A stretch of 64,000 nucleotides of DNA from contig NZ_CP014691.1 in NCBI RefSeq assembly GCF_002005465.1, forward strand, positions 3,072,001 to 3,136,000, given 5' to 3'. Made by a program: the position numbers and the translations under genes. Every line of letters starts with the position of its first letter. The stretch's first letter is position 1. The notes under the pieces were generated by a model. The model did no database searches and had not been told where the DNA came from. It saw nothing but the letters and a program-made list of their open reading frames with translations. The stretch comes from Neoasaia chiangmaiensis (GTDB lineage Bacteria; Pseudomonadota; Alphaproteobacteria; Acetobacterales; Acetobacteraceae). Positions 28,303 through 37,388 of this stretch are shown here, piece by piece.

Positions 28303-29010
28303 TTACGCTGCGCTGACGTGACGCGGCGCGCTCTGGCTACAGGCGCGCAGAAAGAACCGGACGCTCTCGATAATGTGGCTGGCTCGTTCGCAATTGCTTA
28401 ATCGCGGTTTGCAGCGGGTCAGTTCCTTGATGGTCAGCAGGCCAATGGTCATGCCGAAAAGCCGATCGGCATCGGCTTCCAGGTCATTCAACACGATGAG
28501 TTTTTCGTCTTCCAGCTGCCGTAGCCAGATGTAGAGTGGAAAACTTCTGCTGTTTGACGTGAAATAAGTCTGCATGAAATCGCCGATCTCGGGGATACGG
28601 GAGACTTCCGTCACGACGACGCGCAGAAGGCAGATTCTGTCGTCACGAAGAAACTCATCGGTCAACCGCTGCATGCCGTAGACTAGCCGCGCCTCGGCCG
28701 TTTCGCCTATCAGGGGTAGGCTGCTGAGCCTGGTATTGAAGAGGCGTTCCGTGAGCAGGGCTTCCAGAAGTTCCTGCTTGGAACTGAACATCTGATAAAG
28801 CGTTTTCTTCGACATGCCAGAGGAATGGGCAATCCGGTCCATGGATGTGGCCTGGTATCCGAATTCGATCAATGTCTCGGTGGTCGCGTCCATGATCTTC
28901 TTGCGGCGCATTTCGTCGCATAGAACGGGTGGCCTGCCGCAACTGCGACGACCGCTTGATTCACCATGATCGTGGATCAAGGCTGGGTCGGAGGCGCGCG
29001 ATCCCACCAT
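28303..29010 (-). CDS. TetR/AcrR-family repressor of the RND pump
   Basis: The protein has 235 residues. The N-terminal TetR DNA-binding domain reads RRKKIMDATTETLIEFGYQATSMDRIAHSSGMSKKTLYQMFSSKQELLEALL (about 34-85), with the HTH at MDRIAHSSGMSKKTLYQMF. A C-terminal ligand-binding region of the AefR-like type follows. It is divergent from the RND pump genes, with a shared ~120-base region holding palindromes, the usual arrangement of a local repressor (as AcrR or NalC-type). A shorter start at the Met near 28908 is possible. Confidence 0.88.
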   Translation of the reverse strand: MVGSRASDPALIHDHGESSGRRSCGRPPVLCDEMRRKKIMDATTETLIEFGYQATSMDRIAHSSGMSKKTLYQMFSSKQELLEALLTERLFNTRLSSLPLIGETAEARLVYGMQRLTDEFLRDDRICLLRVVVTEVSRIPEIGDFMQTYFTSNSRSFPLYIWLRQLEDEKLIVLNDLEADADRLFGMTIGLLTIKELTRCKPRLSNCERASHIIESVRFFLRACSQSAPRHVSAA

Positions 29011-29056
29011 AAAACTTTCAAGCTCCTTGAGTTTATCGGGCCGTTGACCTCGATTT

Positions 29057-29107
29057 GGAAACCGTATAGTTCCGTTTTGACTGGAAACTCAACAGTTTTC
29101 GTATCAT
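29057..29107 (+). promoter_or_regulatory. Divergent promoter/operator between TetR gene and RND pump
   Basis: TTGACT (29077-29082) and GTATCA/TATCAT (about 29101-29107) form a plausible promoter for the pump genes. Two GGAAAC half-sites (29057 and 29083) occur. The second is in a near-palindrome, GGAAACT-CAAC-AGTTTTC (29083-29100), lying between the -35 and -10 elements, where a TetR repressor would block RNA polymerase. Binding itself is inferred. Confidence 0.45.
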
Positions 29108-29166
29108 TTCATGTCGCGGGCCATGGTGCCTGCATGTCAGCAAAATTGGAAACGGATAGCGCCAGT

Positions 29167-30378
29167 ATGCGTGATGTCACGGTGTGTCTGCCTCGCTTCT
29201 CATATCGGACCGGAACGGTCGCCTTCACGCGTCTGCTGCCGCTGACGCCGCTTGCCGTCCTGTCGTTAGGCTTGACAGGTTGCCAGCGGAAGGCGCCCCC
29301 GCCCGCCATGCCGCCGCAACCGGTCGGGATCATCACGGTTCATCCGCATACGCTGACGCTCGACACCGTCTTGCCAGGCCGCACGGATGCGTATGAGCAG
29401 GCCGAGATTCGTCCTCAGGTCGGCGGCGTCATCCTGACGCGCAATTTCGAACAGGGCAGCGACGTCAAGGCTGGGCAGTTGCTTTACCAGATCAATCCGG
29501 CGCCGTACCAGGCCGCCTACGATCAGGCCAAGGCGCAGCTTCTGCATGCGCAAGCAGCGTCGCTGAGCATCCAGGCGCAGCTGGAGCGCTACAAGCCGCT
29601 TGCGGCGGCCCATGCCGTCAGTCGTCAGGAATATGACAACACGTTGTCCTCCGCGCGGCAGGCGGAAGCTGATATCGCGCAGGCCAAAGCCAATGTGACC
29701 AGTGCAGGCGTCAATCTGGACTGGACGCATGTCCGCTCGCCGATTGATGGTCGTATCGGGCGTATGCTCATTACGCCGGGAACGCTCGTAACGACAGGTC
29801 AGACCACGCCGATTGCGCTGGTGACCCGCCTCGACCCGATTTATGCCGACGTCAATCTGGCCGACAGCGACATGCTTCGCCTGCGCCGGGAAATGGCGAA
29901 AGGTCAGTTGCAGCGCAGCGGTGACAACGCGGCGGAGGTCACGCTCACGCTGGATGATGGCAGCACGTATGAACAGAAGGGCAAATTGCAGCTTTCGGAA
30001 GTGACCGTCGACCCTTCGACCGGCACTCTCGTCATGCGTGCGGTCTTTCCCAATCCTGACCGGTTGTTGCTGCCCGGCATGTTCGTTCACGCCACCATTA
30101 ACGAGGGTGTGACGCCTAACACGTTGACCGTGCCGCAGACGGCCGTTCAACGCGATCCCAAAGGCGCGGCGATGGTCATGCTCGTCGATGGCGAGAACAA
30201 GGTCGTCATACGGCCCATCAAGCTGGGCCGTGCCGTCGATAGTGATTGGGTCGTGGCGAGTGGTCTCGGCGATGGCGACAAGGTCATTGTGACCGGCATT
30301 CAGAAAGCGCATCCGGGCGCCAAGGTGCAGCCGCAGGAAATGCAGGCCGCATCGGGCGATGCGGGACAGGCGGGATAA
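29167..30378 (+). CDS. RND efflux periplasmic adaptor lipoprotein (AcrA/MexA-like)
   Basis: The protein has 403 residues from MRDVTVCLPRFSYRTGTVAF; an ATG at 29134 in the same frame would add 11 residues but gives an overlong signal peptide. The lipobox is LGLTGC. The lipoyl/barrel-sandwich halves are near EIRPQVGGVILTRNFEQGSDVKAGQLLYQI and WTHVRSPIDGRIGRM, separated by an alpha-hairpin (about 100-175). The beta-barrel and membrane-proximal domains end with TVPQTAVQRDPKGAAMVML. It links the inner-membrane pump to the outer-membrane channel. It is the first gene of the three-gene efflux operon. Confidence 0.94.
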   Translation: MRDVTVCLPRFSYRTGTVAFTRLLPLTPLAVLSLGLTGCQRKAPPPAMPPQPVGIITVHPHTLTLDTVLPGRTDAYEQAEIRPQVGGVILTRNFEQGSDVKAGQLLYQINPAPYQAAYDQAKAQLLHAQAASLSIQAQLERYKPLAAAHAVSRQEYDNTLSSARQAEADIAQAKANVTSAGVNLDWTHVRSPIDGRIGRMLITPGTLVTTGQTTPIALVTRLDPIYADVNLADSDMLRLRREMAKGQLQRSGDNAAEVTLTLDDGSTYEQKGKLQLSEVTVDPSTGTLVMRAVFPNPDRLLLPGMFVHATINEGVTPNTLTVPQTAVQRDPKGAAMVMLVDGENKVVIRPIKLGRAVDSDWVVASGLGDGDKVIVTGIQKAHPGAKVQPQEMQAASGDAGQAG

Positions 30379-30385
30379 TTCACTG

Positions 30386-33300
30386 ATGTCACGTTTCTTT
30401 ATCGACCGCCCGGTTTTTGCCTGGGTCATCGGTCTTATCATCATGTTGCTCGGCGCGGTGTGCATCGTGCGGCTGCCGATCGCGCAATATCCCTCGATCG
30501 CGCCACCGCAGATCGCCATTACGGTCACCGACCCTGGTGCGTCCGCCGATACCGTCAATAATACGGTTGTGCGACCAATCCTGCAGCAGATGTCGGGTCT
30601 CGATCATCTCGAATACCTATCCGCACAATCCTATGCCAACGGGTATATGGAAATCGACCTGACCTTTGCGCAGGGCACGAACCCTGACATTGCGCAGGTT
30701 CAGGTGCAAAACAAGCTGCAACTTGCCGAGGCACGTCTGCCGACCGAGGTGACGGCGCAGGGGCTGAACGTCGTCAAGGCCGTGAAAAACTTCATGATGG
30801 TCGTGGCCTTTATCTCGACCGACGGCAGTATGTCCGGGCAGGACATCACGGATTATGTCGCGTCCAATATCTCCGATCCGCTATCGCGGGTGACGGGCGT
30901 TGGCGATCACACCCTGTTCGGTTCGGAATATGCGATGCGCATATGGCTCGACCCGTCCAAGCTGTATAAATACTCGCTGACTGTCCCTGACGTTCAGAAT
31001 GCGATCGCGGCACAGAACATTCAGGTTTCCGCGGGTGAACTGGGTGGCTTGCCGGCGAAGAAGGGGATTGGTTTCGACGCGACGATCATTGGCCCGACGC
31101 GCTTCAGCAAGATCGATGAATTCAGAAATATCCTGCTGAAAGTACAGCAGGACGGCTCGCAGGTGCGCGTTCGCGACGTGGCGCGGGTCGAACTCGGGGC
31201 GCAGGCCTATAGCCAGAGTTCGTTTTACAACAATTTGCCGGCAGCGGGCCTTGCCCTGAAGCTTGCACCTGGTTCCAATCAGTTGAAGACCGAGGCGGCG
31301 GTTCGTGCAGAACTGACGGAGTTGCAGAAATTTTTCCCGCCGGGTCTGAAGATGGTCTATCCGCTGGATACCGAGCCGTTCATCGTGATGTCGATTGAAG
31401 ACGTCGTGAAGACGTTGCTCGAGGCCATCGCGCTGGTGTTCCTGGTGATGCTGGTCTTCCTGCAGAATTTTCGTGCAACGCTTATTCCGACGATTGCCGT
31501 GCCTGTCGTTTTGATGGGAACGTTCGGTATTCTTGCGGCACTCGGTTTCACGATCAACACGTTGACAATGTTGGCCATGGTGCTGGCGGTCGGCCTGCTC
31601 GTCGACGATGCGATCGTCGTGGTTGAAAACGTTGAACGCGTGATGACGCAAGATCATCTGTCGCCTCGGGAAGCCGCTCGCAAGTCGATGGATGAGATCT
31701 CGGGTGCGCTGATTGGCATCGTTCTGGTCCTGTCCGCGGTTTTCCTGCCGATGGCTGCTTTTGGCGGTTCCACAGGGGTGATTTATCGGCAGTTTGCGGT
31801 GACCATCGTTGCCGCGATGTGGCTATCGGTTGTGGTGGCGTTGATTATGACGCCCGCACTATGTGCCACGATGCTCAAGCCGACCGACCATGCCAAGGAC
31901 AAGGGGCTTGCCGGCTGGTTCAACCGCAATTTTGATCGGATGACCGAGTCCTATCTGGGTGGCGTGCGCCGTCTGCTGCGTGTGCGTGTCGTGACGCTAT
32001 TGGCTTTTGCCCTGCTGACGGCAGCGGCTGTGTTCCTTTTTCTGCGCGTTCCGGGCGGCTTCCTGCCGGATGAGGATCAAGGGCTGATCTTCGGTCAGGT
32101 GACCATGCCGCCGGGGGCGACGAACGAGCAGACGGCGGCGGTCAATCGGCGCATTACCGACTATACGTTGAAGAACTATGGGCATGATGTGACATCGATC
32201 TTCTGCATGAATGGCTTCAATTTCGCCGGGCAGGGGCAAAGCGCCGGTGCATTCTTCATCAAGATGAAGGACTGGAGCGTCCGACCGAATTACGCGCAGT
32301 CGACGATGGCCATTGCCAACAAGATCATGATGCATTTCTGGATGGATCCTGCGGCCATGATCTTTGCGATCAACCCGCCTGCCGTTCTGGAGCTTGGCAA
32401 CGCGACGGGTTTCGACGTTGAACTCGAGGATCGTGGGCATGTCGGGCATGAAAAGCTTCTGGAAGCCCGCAATATGATCCTTGGCATGGCTTCGAAGGAT
32501 CCGTTGCTGTTGGCGGTCCGACCGAACGGTATGGAGGACGCGCCGCAGTATCATCTCGATATCGACCGCGCCAAGGCCAATGCACAGGGCATCACCAACG
32601 CCGATATCAATACGACCCTGCAAGGTGCCCTGGGCTCGATCTACGTCAATCAGTTCCTACGCAATGACCGCGTGAAGCAGGTCTATATCCAGGGTGAAGC
32701 GGACTCCCGCATGGTGCCCGATGATCTCAACAAGTGGTATTTGCGTAACGCTGCCGGTTCGATGGTGCCATTGAACACGTTCGTGCAGGGAGACTGGATT
32801 GTCGGTCCTCAGAAGGTCGAGGACTATAACGGTCAGAACTCTTATGAGATATTGGGCCAGCCGGCGGCGTCTGCCAGTTCCGGGCAGGCCATGGACGAGA
32901 TGCGCAAGATACTGAGCCATCTGCCCGATGGAATCGGCTATGAATGGACAGGATTGTCTTACGAACAGGTCGCTTCCGGCGGATCGACCGGGCCGCTGTA
33001 TATCCTGGCGATGATTGTCATCCTGTTCTGCCTTGCCGCGCTTTATGAAAGCTGGGCCATACCTTTCTCGGTCCTGCTGGTTCTGCCGCTGGGCGTTCTG
33101 GGCGCCATCATCGCGACGTTTACGCGCGGCCTTGCCAATGACGTCTACTTTCAGGTCGGACTGCTGACGACGGTTGGTCTGTCTGTGAAAAACGCCATTC
33201 TCATCGTGGAATTTGCCAAGGCGTTCTTCGAAGCCGGTGACAGTCTGGAGGAAGCCGTCATGAAGGCCGGGCGAGAGCGCTTGCGGCCGATCCTGATGAC

Positions 33301-33541
33301 GTCCATCGCTTTCGTCTTCGGCACATTCCCGCTGGCCATCGCAACAGGAGCGGGTTCCTCGGCTCGTGTGGCGATCGGCACGTGCGTGGTTGGTGGTCTG
33401 TTGTCGGCAACAGTTCTCGCCGTCTACTTCGTGCCGGTATTCTTCGTCGTTGTCCTGCGGCTGTTCCGCGTAACCCGTGTTCGCGATCGGGTGGATCCTT
33501 ATGAAGAACGAAACATGCGTGCGAGAGAGGGTAACGTATGA
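30386..33541 (+). CDS. RND multidrug efflux transporter (AcrB/MexB-like)
   Basis: The protein has 1051 residues, starting MSRFFIDRPVFAWVIGLIIM 8 bases after the adaptor. It is full length for the HAE1 family, with twelve membrane helices in two sets and two large periplasmic loops. The proton-relay aspartates are visible in MVLAVGLLVDDAIVVVENVER. The family block GGFLPDEDQG follows the sixth helix. It exports hydrophobic drugs, dyes, detergents or solvents using proton force. Its stop overlaps the start of the outer-membrane gene (ATGA). Confidence 0.96.
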   Translation: MSRFFIDRPVFAWVIGLIIMLLGAVCIVRLPIAQYPSIAPPQIAITVTDPGASADTVNNTVVRPILQQMSGLDHLEYLSAQSYANGYMEIDLTFAQGTNPDIAQVQVQNKLQLAEARLPTEVTAQGLNVVKAVKNFMMVVAFISTDGSMSGQDITDYVASNISDPLSRVTGVGDHTLFGSEYAMRIWLDPSKLYKYSLTVPDVQNAIAAQNIQVSAGELGGLPAKKGIGFDATIIGPTRFSKIDEFRNILLKVQQDGSQVRVRDVARVELGAQAYSQSSFYNNLPAAGLALKLAPGSNQLKTEAAVRAELTELQKFFPPGLKMVYPLDTEPFIVMSIEDVVKTLLEAIALVFLVMLVFLQNFRATLIPTIAVPVVLMGTFGILAALGFTINTLTMLAMVLAVGLLVDDAIVVVENVERVMTQDHLSPREAARKSMDEISGALIGIVLVLSAVFLPMAAFGGSTGVIYRQFAVTIVAAMWLSVVVALIMTPALCATMLKPTDHAKDKGLAGWFNRNFDRMTESYLGGVRRLLRVRVVTLLAFALLTAAAVFLFLRVPGGFLPDEDQGLIFGQVTMPPGATNEQTAAVNRRITDYTLKNYGHDVTSIFCMNGFNFAGQGQSAGAFFIKMKDWSVRPNYAQSTMAIANKIMMHFWMDPAAMIFAINPPAVLELGNATGFDVELEDRGHVGHEKLLEARNMILGMASKDPLLLAVRPNGMEDAPQYHLDIDRAKANAQGITNADINTTLQGALGSIYVNQFLRNDRVKQVYIQGEADSRMVPDDLNKWYLRNAAGSMVPLNTFVQGDWIVGPQKVEDYNGQNSYEILGQPAASASSGQAMDEMRKILSHLPDGIGYEWTGLSYEQVASGGSTGPLYILAMIVILFCLAALYESWAIPFSVLLVLPLGVLGAIIATFTRGLANDVYFQVGLLTTVGLSVKNAILIVEFAKAFFEAGDSLEEAVMKAGRERLRPILMTSIAFVFGTFPLAIATGAGSSARVAIGTCVVGGLLSATVLAVYFVPVFFVVVLRLFRVTRVRDRVDPYEERNMRAREGNV

Positions 33542-35052
33542 CCCGCCGGAAGACTTTTCCAATGACTTTTCAGCGGCTGTCAGCTGGGCTGCTGGCGAGC
33601 AGTGTTCTGGCGGGATGTAATCTGGCGCCGACTTATCATCGTCCGGCAATGCCTGTGCAGAACGCCTATCCTGACGATGCAGGCAGCAAAAACGTCAAAA
33701 CGTCTCAGGATGCTGCCAATATCGGGTGGAAGACATTCTTCGTCGATCCGCGCTTGCAGGCGCTGGTCGAGCTTGCCCTGCGCAACAATCGAGATCTTCG
33801 GACTCAGGCCGGGGCGATCATGGAAGCGCAGGGGCAGTACCAGGTGCAGAATGCGTCGCTGTTCCCGACGATTTCAACCAATGGAACGGCTCAATACTAT
33901 GCGCCGTCGAGTACTGCGGGTTTCGGGTTTGCACCGGGGCTGGGACAAAATATTTCGCTTTTGCGCTATTATACTGTTGGCATTGGGTTCTCTTCATATG
34001 AAGTCGATCTTTTCGGACGGATTCGCAATCTGACGAAACAGCAGGCGGAAGAGGCGTTGGGCTCTCAGTTCAATGCCCGGTCCGTGTTGATTAGCACGGT
34101 TTCTCAGGTCGCAAGCACGTACATCCAGTGGCTGGCCGACCGCGAATTGCTGCGCGTGACGAATGACACGCTGGCGTCGCAGGGCAACACGCTGCGCCTG
34201 ACACAGATGCTGTACGATCGTGGTGAAACCGATCTCCTCACGCTGCATCAGACGCAGACGCAGGTGGAGCAAGCTGCGGCAAATCAAGCGCAGTATTCCC
34301 GTCAGGTCGCGCTGGACGAACATGCATTGCAGTTGCTGGTCGGCGCACCTTTGCCGGGCGACCTGCCACCACCGGCGCCGTTCGGGGGGCAAACAATTCT
34401 TTCCGACCTTCCGGCCGGTTTACCGTCTGACCTTTTGGCGAACAGACCGGACGTACTGGCGGCAGAACACAATCTACGGGCGGCGAACGCCAACATCGGC
34501 GCAGCGCGTGCTGCATTCTTTCCGCGTGTAACGCTAACCGCCTCGGAAGGTGTGAGTAGCTTGCAGTTCCGGCATCTCTTCACGCCAGGGGCGGAAACAT
34601 GGACGGTATCGCCATCGGTTTCCCTGCCGATTTTCACGTGGGGGCAGAACGAGGGCAACCTGAGAATATCGAAAGCGCGGCGGCTTCAGCAGATCGCCAA
34701 CTATGAGAAGACAATGCAAACCGCATTTCGGGAGGTTTCGGACGCATTGACGGGGCGTGAGACTTACCTGCAGCAAACGCAGCGACTGAAAAATCTCGTC
34801 AGCGCATCGCAGGGAGCTTACGATCTGGCGGAAATGCGATACAAGGCGGGGATTGACACATACCTGACGACACTAACGCAGCAACGTGACCTATATCAGG
34901 CTCAGCAATCTCTTATCTCCGTGGAGATGGCGCGGTATCAGAACCTTGTAACTGTTTACCGGGCATTAGGGGGTGGATGGACTCCGAATACCGTTCCAAC
35001 GACGATTGCGATGAATGGTGGCCAGACAAGGGCTGGATCAAAAAGCAACTAG
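33538..35052 (+). CDS. Outer-membrane efflux lipoprotein (OprM/NodT-like)
   Basis: The protein has 504 residues. It has a signal peptide with lipobox SSVLAGC and the NLAPTYHRPAMPV start typical of NodT-type outer-membrane factors. Two repeated helical TolC-like halves contain NNRDLRTQAGAIMEAQGQY and LLANRPDVLAAEHNLRAANANIGAARAAFFPRVTLTAS. It forms the outer-membrane exit duct for the pump and overlaps the transporter gene by 4 bases. Confidence 0.95.
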   Translation: MTRRKTFPMTFQRLSAGLLASSVLAGCNLAPTYHRPAMPVQNAYPDDAGSKNVKTSQDAANIGWKTFFVDPRLQALVELALRNNRDLRTQAGAIMEAQGQYQVQNASLFPTISTNGTAQYYAPSSTAGFGFAPGLGQNISLLRYYTVGIGFSSYEVDLFGRIRNLTKQQAEEALGSQFNARSVLISTVSQVASTYIQWLADRELLRVTNDTLASQGNTLRLTQMLYDRGETDLLTLHQTQTQVEQAAANQAQYSRQVALDEHALQLLVGAPLPGDLPPPAPFGGQTILSDLPAGLPSDLLANRPDVLAAEHNLRAANANIGAARAAFFPRVTLTASEGVSSLQFRHLFTPGAETWTVSPSVSLPIFTWGQNEGNLRISKARRLQQIANYEKTMQTAFREVSDALTGRETYLQQTQRLKNLVSASQGAYDLAEMRYKAGIDTYLTTLTQQRDLYQAQQSLISVEMARYQNLVTVYRALGGGWTPNTVPTTIAMNGGQTRAGSKSN

Positions 35053-35070
35053 GACAGGAAGGCTTGAAGG

Positions 35071-35424
35071 GTGAAACGGTCGTATAATCGGCATCTGGGT
35101 TTAACGGCGTTGATGATGGTGATGGCCGTGCCGTCAGGCGCCTTTGCGCAGGATGAAGGTGGTGAAAAGAAGCCATCGATGCACGAGATGGCGCGTATTT
35201 CGTCGTTACCCAAGGCTCATGCTGATTTCAGTCGCTTTCTTTATCGCCCTGCCGGCGACAAGGTTATCGAGCAACCGGATGCAAATCGTCTCCTCTTTCG
35301 GAATAAGCAGGGAGAACCGGACGGTTATGCCGAAAGACGCGGAAACGCTATTGTCTACTTTGATCGACATGGAAAAGTAACCCAAGTTCAGCCTTTCAAT
35401 GACGACGACCCCCCGTCTGAGTAA
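35071..35424 (+). CDS. Small secreted hypothetical protein
   Basis: The protein has 117 residues from a GTG start, with a clear signal peptide (LGLTALMMVMAVPSGAFAQ). The mature part is hydrophilic and acidic at the end (FNDDDPPSE), with YRPAGDKVIEQPDANRLLFRNKQGEPDGYAERRGNAIVYFDRHGKVTQVQPF. I recognise no domain. It lies 18 bases after the outer-membrane factor and could be a fourth gene of the efflux operon or an independent gene at the edge of the flagellar block. Confidence 0.7.
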   Translation: MKRSYNRHLGLTALMMVMAVPSGAFAQDEGGEKKPSMHEMARISSLPKAHADFSRFLYRPAGDKVIEQPDANRLLFRNKQGEPDGYAERRGNAIVYFDRHGKVTQVQPFNDDDPPSE

Positions 35425-35473
35425 CGATTTCTTTACCCTTCCTTCGTAATAATGGCTGCCTGGAGAACGGAAC

Positions 35474-36634
35474 ATGGCAGCCATACATCCATCGGTCTTG
35501 CAGTCGCCAAATCTGCCCAATGCGCAATCGACGCTTGTGCTTGGCGTCCCTACAGCTGCGGACGAGCGCTTCGCATCACTTCTGAAAAGCTTCGACCGTC
35601 AGTCTGCTAGCTTGGATCAAAAGGCGGAGGACAAGGCGCCATTTGTCAGGGCAGCTCAAGCCAATGGTGTCGGCGTTGATGCAAGCCACGGGGAAGTTGC
35701 ACTCGGTGTGCGGAAGATAGAGATCCCGCACAGCATTAAACAAAACGCGAAATCAAATTGTCTTGCAGGACAGGAAGTATCCGGTCCAACTGCACATTCG
35801 TCCAATGACAGTATGCGTGGTGAGACTAACTTCACTTTGACGAAGGGTGGTAAAGGTAAGTTTGTTGCTCTTCAAGCAGTGGATAAGTTTTGTATTGATG
35901 ATGATAGTAGTAATCTACTCGATATCATAGCTCCGTCACAAGCAAGTAAGTTATCTGGTGAAACTCCTGACTGTATTTCTGGTGAGTTTTCAATGCCGGA
36001 TAACGGAAGTGTAGATATAAATCCAGAAAATAATGTTATTTTTGGCAATCAAGAAAAATCGGGCAATCTACAAGTATTGCGCACGACATCGAAGGGAAAC
36101 CAAGAGCCGAAGTCGTCGTGCCAGCTTGACGAAACGTCAGCAGATGATGAAGCGAATATGGCTCACAATGAGCTAAGCCAGTCGGAAAGTTCTCATTCGA
36201 AAGCGGACTGTCATGAAGGTGATCTCGTTATTCTAATCAAACCGTCTGAGGGCGACAATACTACAACTCTGGAATGTCATCTAAGCGACGGCACGCAGGT
36301 AGCAATAAATATAAAAGAAAAAAAATTAAATGAATACAAATTAGATATTGGAACAAATGAGAAAACTTTAGGAGAGAAAATCTCTCAAACCAAATTGTCG
36401 ATCGAAGAAAATATCATAGATTTATTAAATGACGATTTCGGGCACAAAAAAAATATCGAAAACGCATTTTTTAATAAAAAAAAGATGTTTTCACTAGAAA
36501 TTAATAGAATAAGTTCTTCGAATACGAAAAACGACGGGTCGTCTGAGATAAAAGGGCACATATCTCATCGCAAACAAAAAGATGACTTCTTCCTAAATGA
36601 GAAGGATTTTTCTGCTCTGGATATAAATTTGTAG
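35474..36634 (+). CDS. fliK: Probable flagellar hook-length control protein (FliK position)
   Basis: The protein has 386 residues, mostly low-complexity and Ser/Asn/Lys-rich, as is usual in FliK N-terminal regions. The C-terminal part (LECHLSDGTQVAINIKEKK, LGEKISQTKLSIEENIIDLLND) is only loosely like the conserved FliK hook domain. The call therefore rests mainly on position, 9 bases before flgD. The first ~110 codons have near-normal GC, then the gene turns strongly AT-rich. It could be a degenerate FliK. Confidence 0.5.
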   Translation: MAAIHPSVLQSPNLPNAQSTLVLGVPTAADERFASLLKSFDRQSASLDQKAEDKAPFVRAAQANGVGVDASHGEVALGVRKIEIPHSIKQNAKSNCLAGQEVSGPTAHSSNDSMRGETNFTLTKGGKGKFVALQAVDKFCIDDDSSNLLDIIAPSQASKLSGETPDCISGEFSMPDNGSVDINPENNVIFGNQEKSGNLQVLRTTSKGNQEPKSSCQLDETSADDEANMAHNELSQSESSHSKADCHEGDLVILIKPSEGDNTTTLECHLSDGTQVAINIKEKKLNEYKLDIGTNEKTLGEKISQTKLSIEENIIDLLNDDFGHKKNIENAFFNKKKMFSLEINRISSSNTKNDGSSEIKGHISHRKQKDDFFLNEKDFSALDINL

Positions 36635-36643
36635 GAGTGTGGG

Positions 36644-37336
36644 ATGACAAATATTTCTCTATATACCGCCGCTAGTAATGCAGCATTTGCAAATACGTCT
36701 TCCTCTTCGAGCGGAGAAACAACAAGTGCAAGTCAAACGTCGCTATCGAACTTAGGAGACAACTACAATCAGTTTCTGACGTTATTAACTACTCAACTGC
36801 AATATCAGGATCCCAGTAATCCTATGAGTAGCGACAACTTCACAAGTGAACTTGCACAATTTGCCGGAGTTGAGCAACAGGTGAAAACAAACAGCAATTT
36901 GCAAAGTTTGATTTCGGCAGTCGGCAATAGCGATTTCGTGACAAGTTCAAATTTAATAGGCAAGACGGCAGTCGCAAGTAGTTCACAGTTTTCCTTAAAA
37001 AACGGATCAGCATCTGTGTCGTTCGATGCTCAAAAGCAGGAAGAAACTGATATTGTCGTCAAAAACGGCTCTGGAAGCGTCGTAAAGACTGATGAAATGA
37101 CGTCCAGCGCAGGCAGGAATCTCTGGTCATGGAATGGAAGAGACAACGGAGGAAATCAATTACCCGACGGGGTATATCAAGTCGGCATTGCGCAGGAAAA
37201 TACCGATGGATCAATATCGACTTTGACTCCAAATATAGAAAGTACGATTTCAGGCATTATACGCGATACAAACGGTGAGAGCGCAGAACTCGGTGGTCTG
37301 GACGTCAATGTGCAGAAAATATCCTCTGTGTATTAG
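36644..37336 (+). CDS. flgD: Flagellar hook assembly protein FlgD
   Basis: The protein has 230 residues. The N-terminal FlgD signature is clear: NYNQFLTLLTTQLQYQDPSNPMSSDNFTSELAQFAGVEQQVKTNSNL. The C-terminal FlgD Ig/tudor region includes LWSWNGRDNGGNQLPDGVYQVGI. FlgD caps the growing hook and lets FlgE subunits polymerise. It uses AT-rich codons unlike the rest of the window. Confidence 0.95.
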   Translation: MTNISLYTAASNAAFANTSSSSSGETTSASQTSLSNLGDNYNQFLTLLTTQLQYQDPSNPMSSDNFTSELAQFAGVEQQVKTNSNLQSLISAVGNSDFVTSSNLIGKTAVASSSQFSLKNGSASVSFDAQKQEETDIVVKNGSGSVVKTDEMTSSAGRNLWSWNGRDNGGNQLPDGVYQVGIAQENTDGSISTLTPNIESTISGIIRDTNGESAELGGLDVNVQKISSVY

Positions 37337-37388
37337 AAGTTAATCCAAAAATATAATTTCCAAAAAAAACCCAAAGAATATATGGAAA

